Shown: in pieces, positions 53,299 to 53,495 of the stretch
Position numbering within the stretch: the first letter of the stretch is position 1
How the letters are laid out: each line of letters begins with the position of its first letter
From: Alphaproteobacteria bacterium
GTDB taxonomy: Bacteria; Pseudomonadota; Alphaproteobacteria; M2410
DNA: 53,495 nucleotides
Assembly: GCA_030614785.1 (NCBI GenBank)
Contig: JAUWTJ010000022.1
Coordinates: 1 to 53,495 of the forward strand
Direction: 5' to 3'
The notes under the pieces: model-generated
What the model saw: the letters and a program-made list of their open reading frames with translations, nothing else
The model's database searches: none
What the model was told of the DNA's origin: nothing
Program-made: the position numbers and the translations under genes

Positions 53299-53495
53299 AG
53301 ATTGCGCGCGGGCGTTGACGAGATTAACCAAATGTCGTCTTGCGCGCGCCGGCAAAAACTCCTAACAGATCACAGATCTGGATCAAACTTCCAGGCTAAG
53401 ATCCGCAGATTTGTGCGCCTTACAACATGATACCGCATCGGCTCAATTAAGGTTAACAGATCTTCATCCTGATACGGATGGATCTTAACAGTGTA
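53299..53495. other. Right-edge intergenic region
   Basis: 197 nt without a supported gene. It contains TAACAGATC twice (53363-53371, 53454-53462) and TTAAC-type words at 53325, 53453 and 53485, probably the upstream region of a gene beyond the edge. The words do not match TTAA-N7-TTAA. Confidence 0.35.

Noticed and set aside
53325-53489. CtrA sites in the right-edge region
   Set aside because: Several TTAAC words occur, but none has the TTAA-N7-TTAA spacing.

Overview
The window reads as chromosomal DNA of an alphaproteobacterium, roughly 58-60 % GC by eye. It is densely coded, with short gaps and many ATGA or GTGA overlaps. Lineage clues are an aapJQMP general amino-acid importer, a MarR plus OmpR-type regulator plus kinase block resembling petP/petR of Rhodobacter, a DUF2336 protein, the UbiK-YbjN-ProC neighbourhood, an NDUFAF7/MidA-type methyltransferase next to lgt, a class II DAHP synthase and a GnnA/GnnB-like pair. 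One TTAA-N7-TTAA site matches the CtrA consensus. The order or family cannot be fixed from this sequence alone. No rRNA, tRNA, CRISPR array, insertion sequence or prophage was seen.

Layout. 1-8742 is almost entirely minus-strand housekeeping: a dienelactone-hydrolase-like fragment, two MaoC hot-dog proteins, ychF, pth, rplY, prs, a lipoprotein, pgeF, a MidA-type methyltransferase and lgt. 8903-14536 is plus strand: ubiK, a ybjN-like gene, proC, an MDR oxidoreductase and a large hybrid histidine kinase whose sensor region is duplicated. 14625-21229 is minus strand: DUF2336, a Sel1-repeat protein, a membrane protein behind a CtrA-like site, a histidine kinase, an OmpR-type regulator and a MarR regulator. 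21435-26316 holds ilvE, a methyltransferase, a GST, an ABC-F ATPase and ndk. 26394-31553 is a looser region with an AT-richer hypothetical gene between imperfect direct repeats, small membrane or exported proteins, and plsC behind two operator-like palindromes. 31556-38311 carries gph, glmU, a VOC protein, a biotinyl carrier, modABC and metC. 38542-42880 is the aap operon. 43004-53298 carries a DUF2817 peptidase, rpiA, a sugar aminotransferase/dehydrogenase pair, a CurA-like reductase, DAHP synthase, a GIY-YIG protein, glutathione reductase and a ferritin-like protein.

How the genes work together. Several sets share a job: Pth, YchF and L25 (translation), Prs and Ndk (nucleotides), RpiA and DAHP synthase (pentose phosphate to aromatics), ModABC (molybdate uptake), AapJQMP (amino-acid uptake), and GlmU with the GnnA/GnnB-like pair, which could supply UDP-GlcNAc and convert it to the 3-amino derivative for lipid A.

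The most unusual content is between genes. Three mosaic palindromic elements share an architecture but differ in their apical hairpins, which keep pairing despite different sequences; all three lie between convergent gene ends. A roughly 220-bp nest of hairpins separates aapJ from aapQ. A 55-bp repeat flanks a small GIY-YIG nuclease gene as direct copies. A pair of GTGAG...CTCAC palindromes lies just upstream of plsC, and a 21-bp inverted repeat covers the start codon of the MarR gene. I did not find a clear new multi-gene system; the repeat/GIY-YIG arrangement, the duplicated kinase sensor and the operator pair are the best leads.
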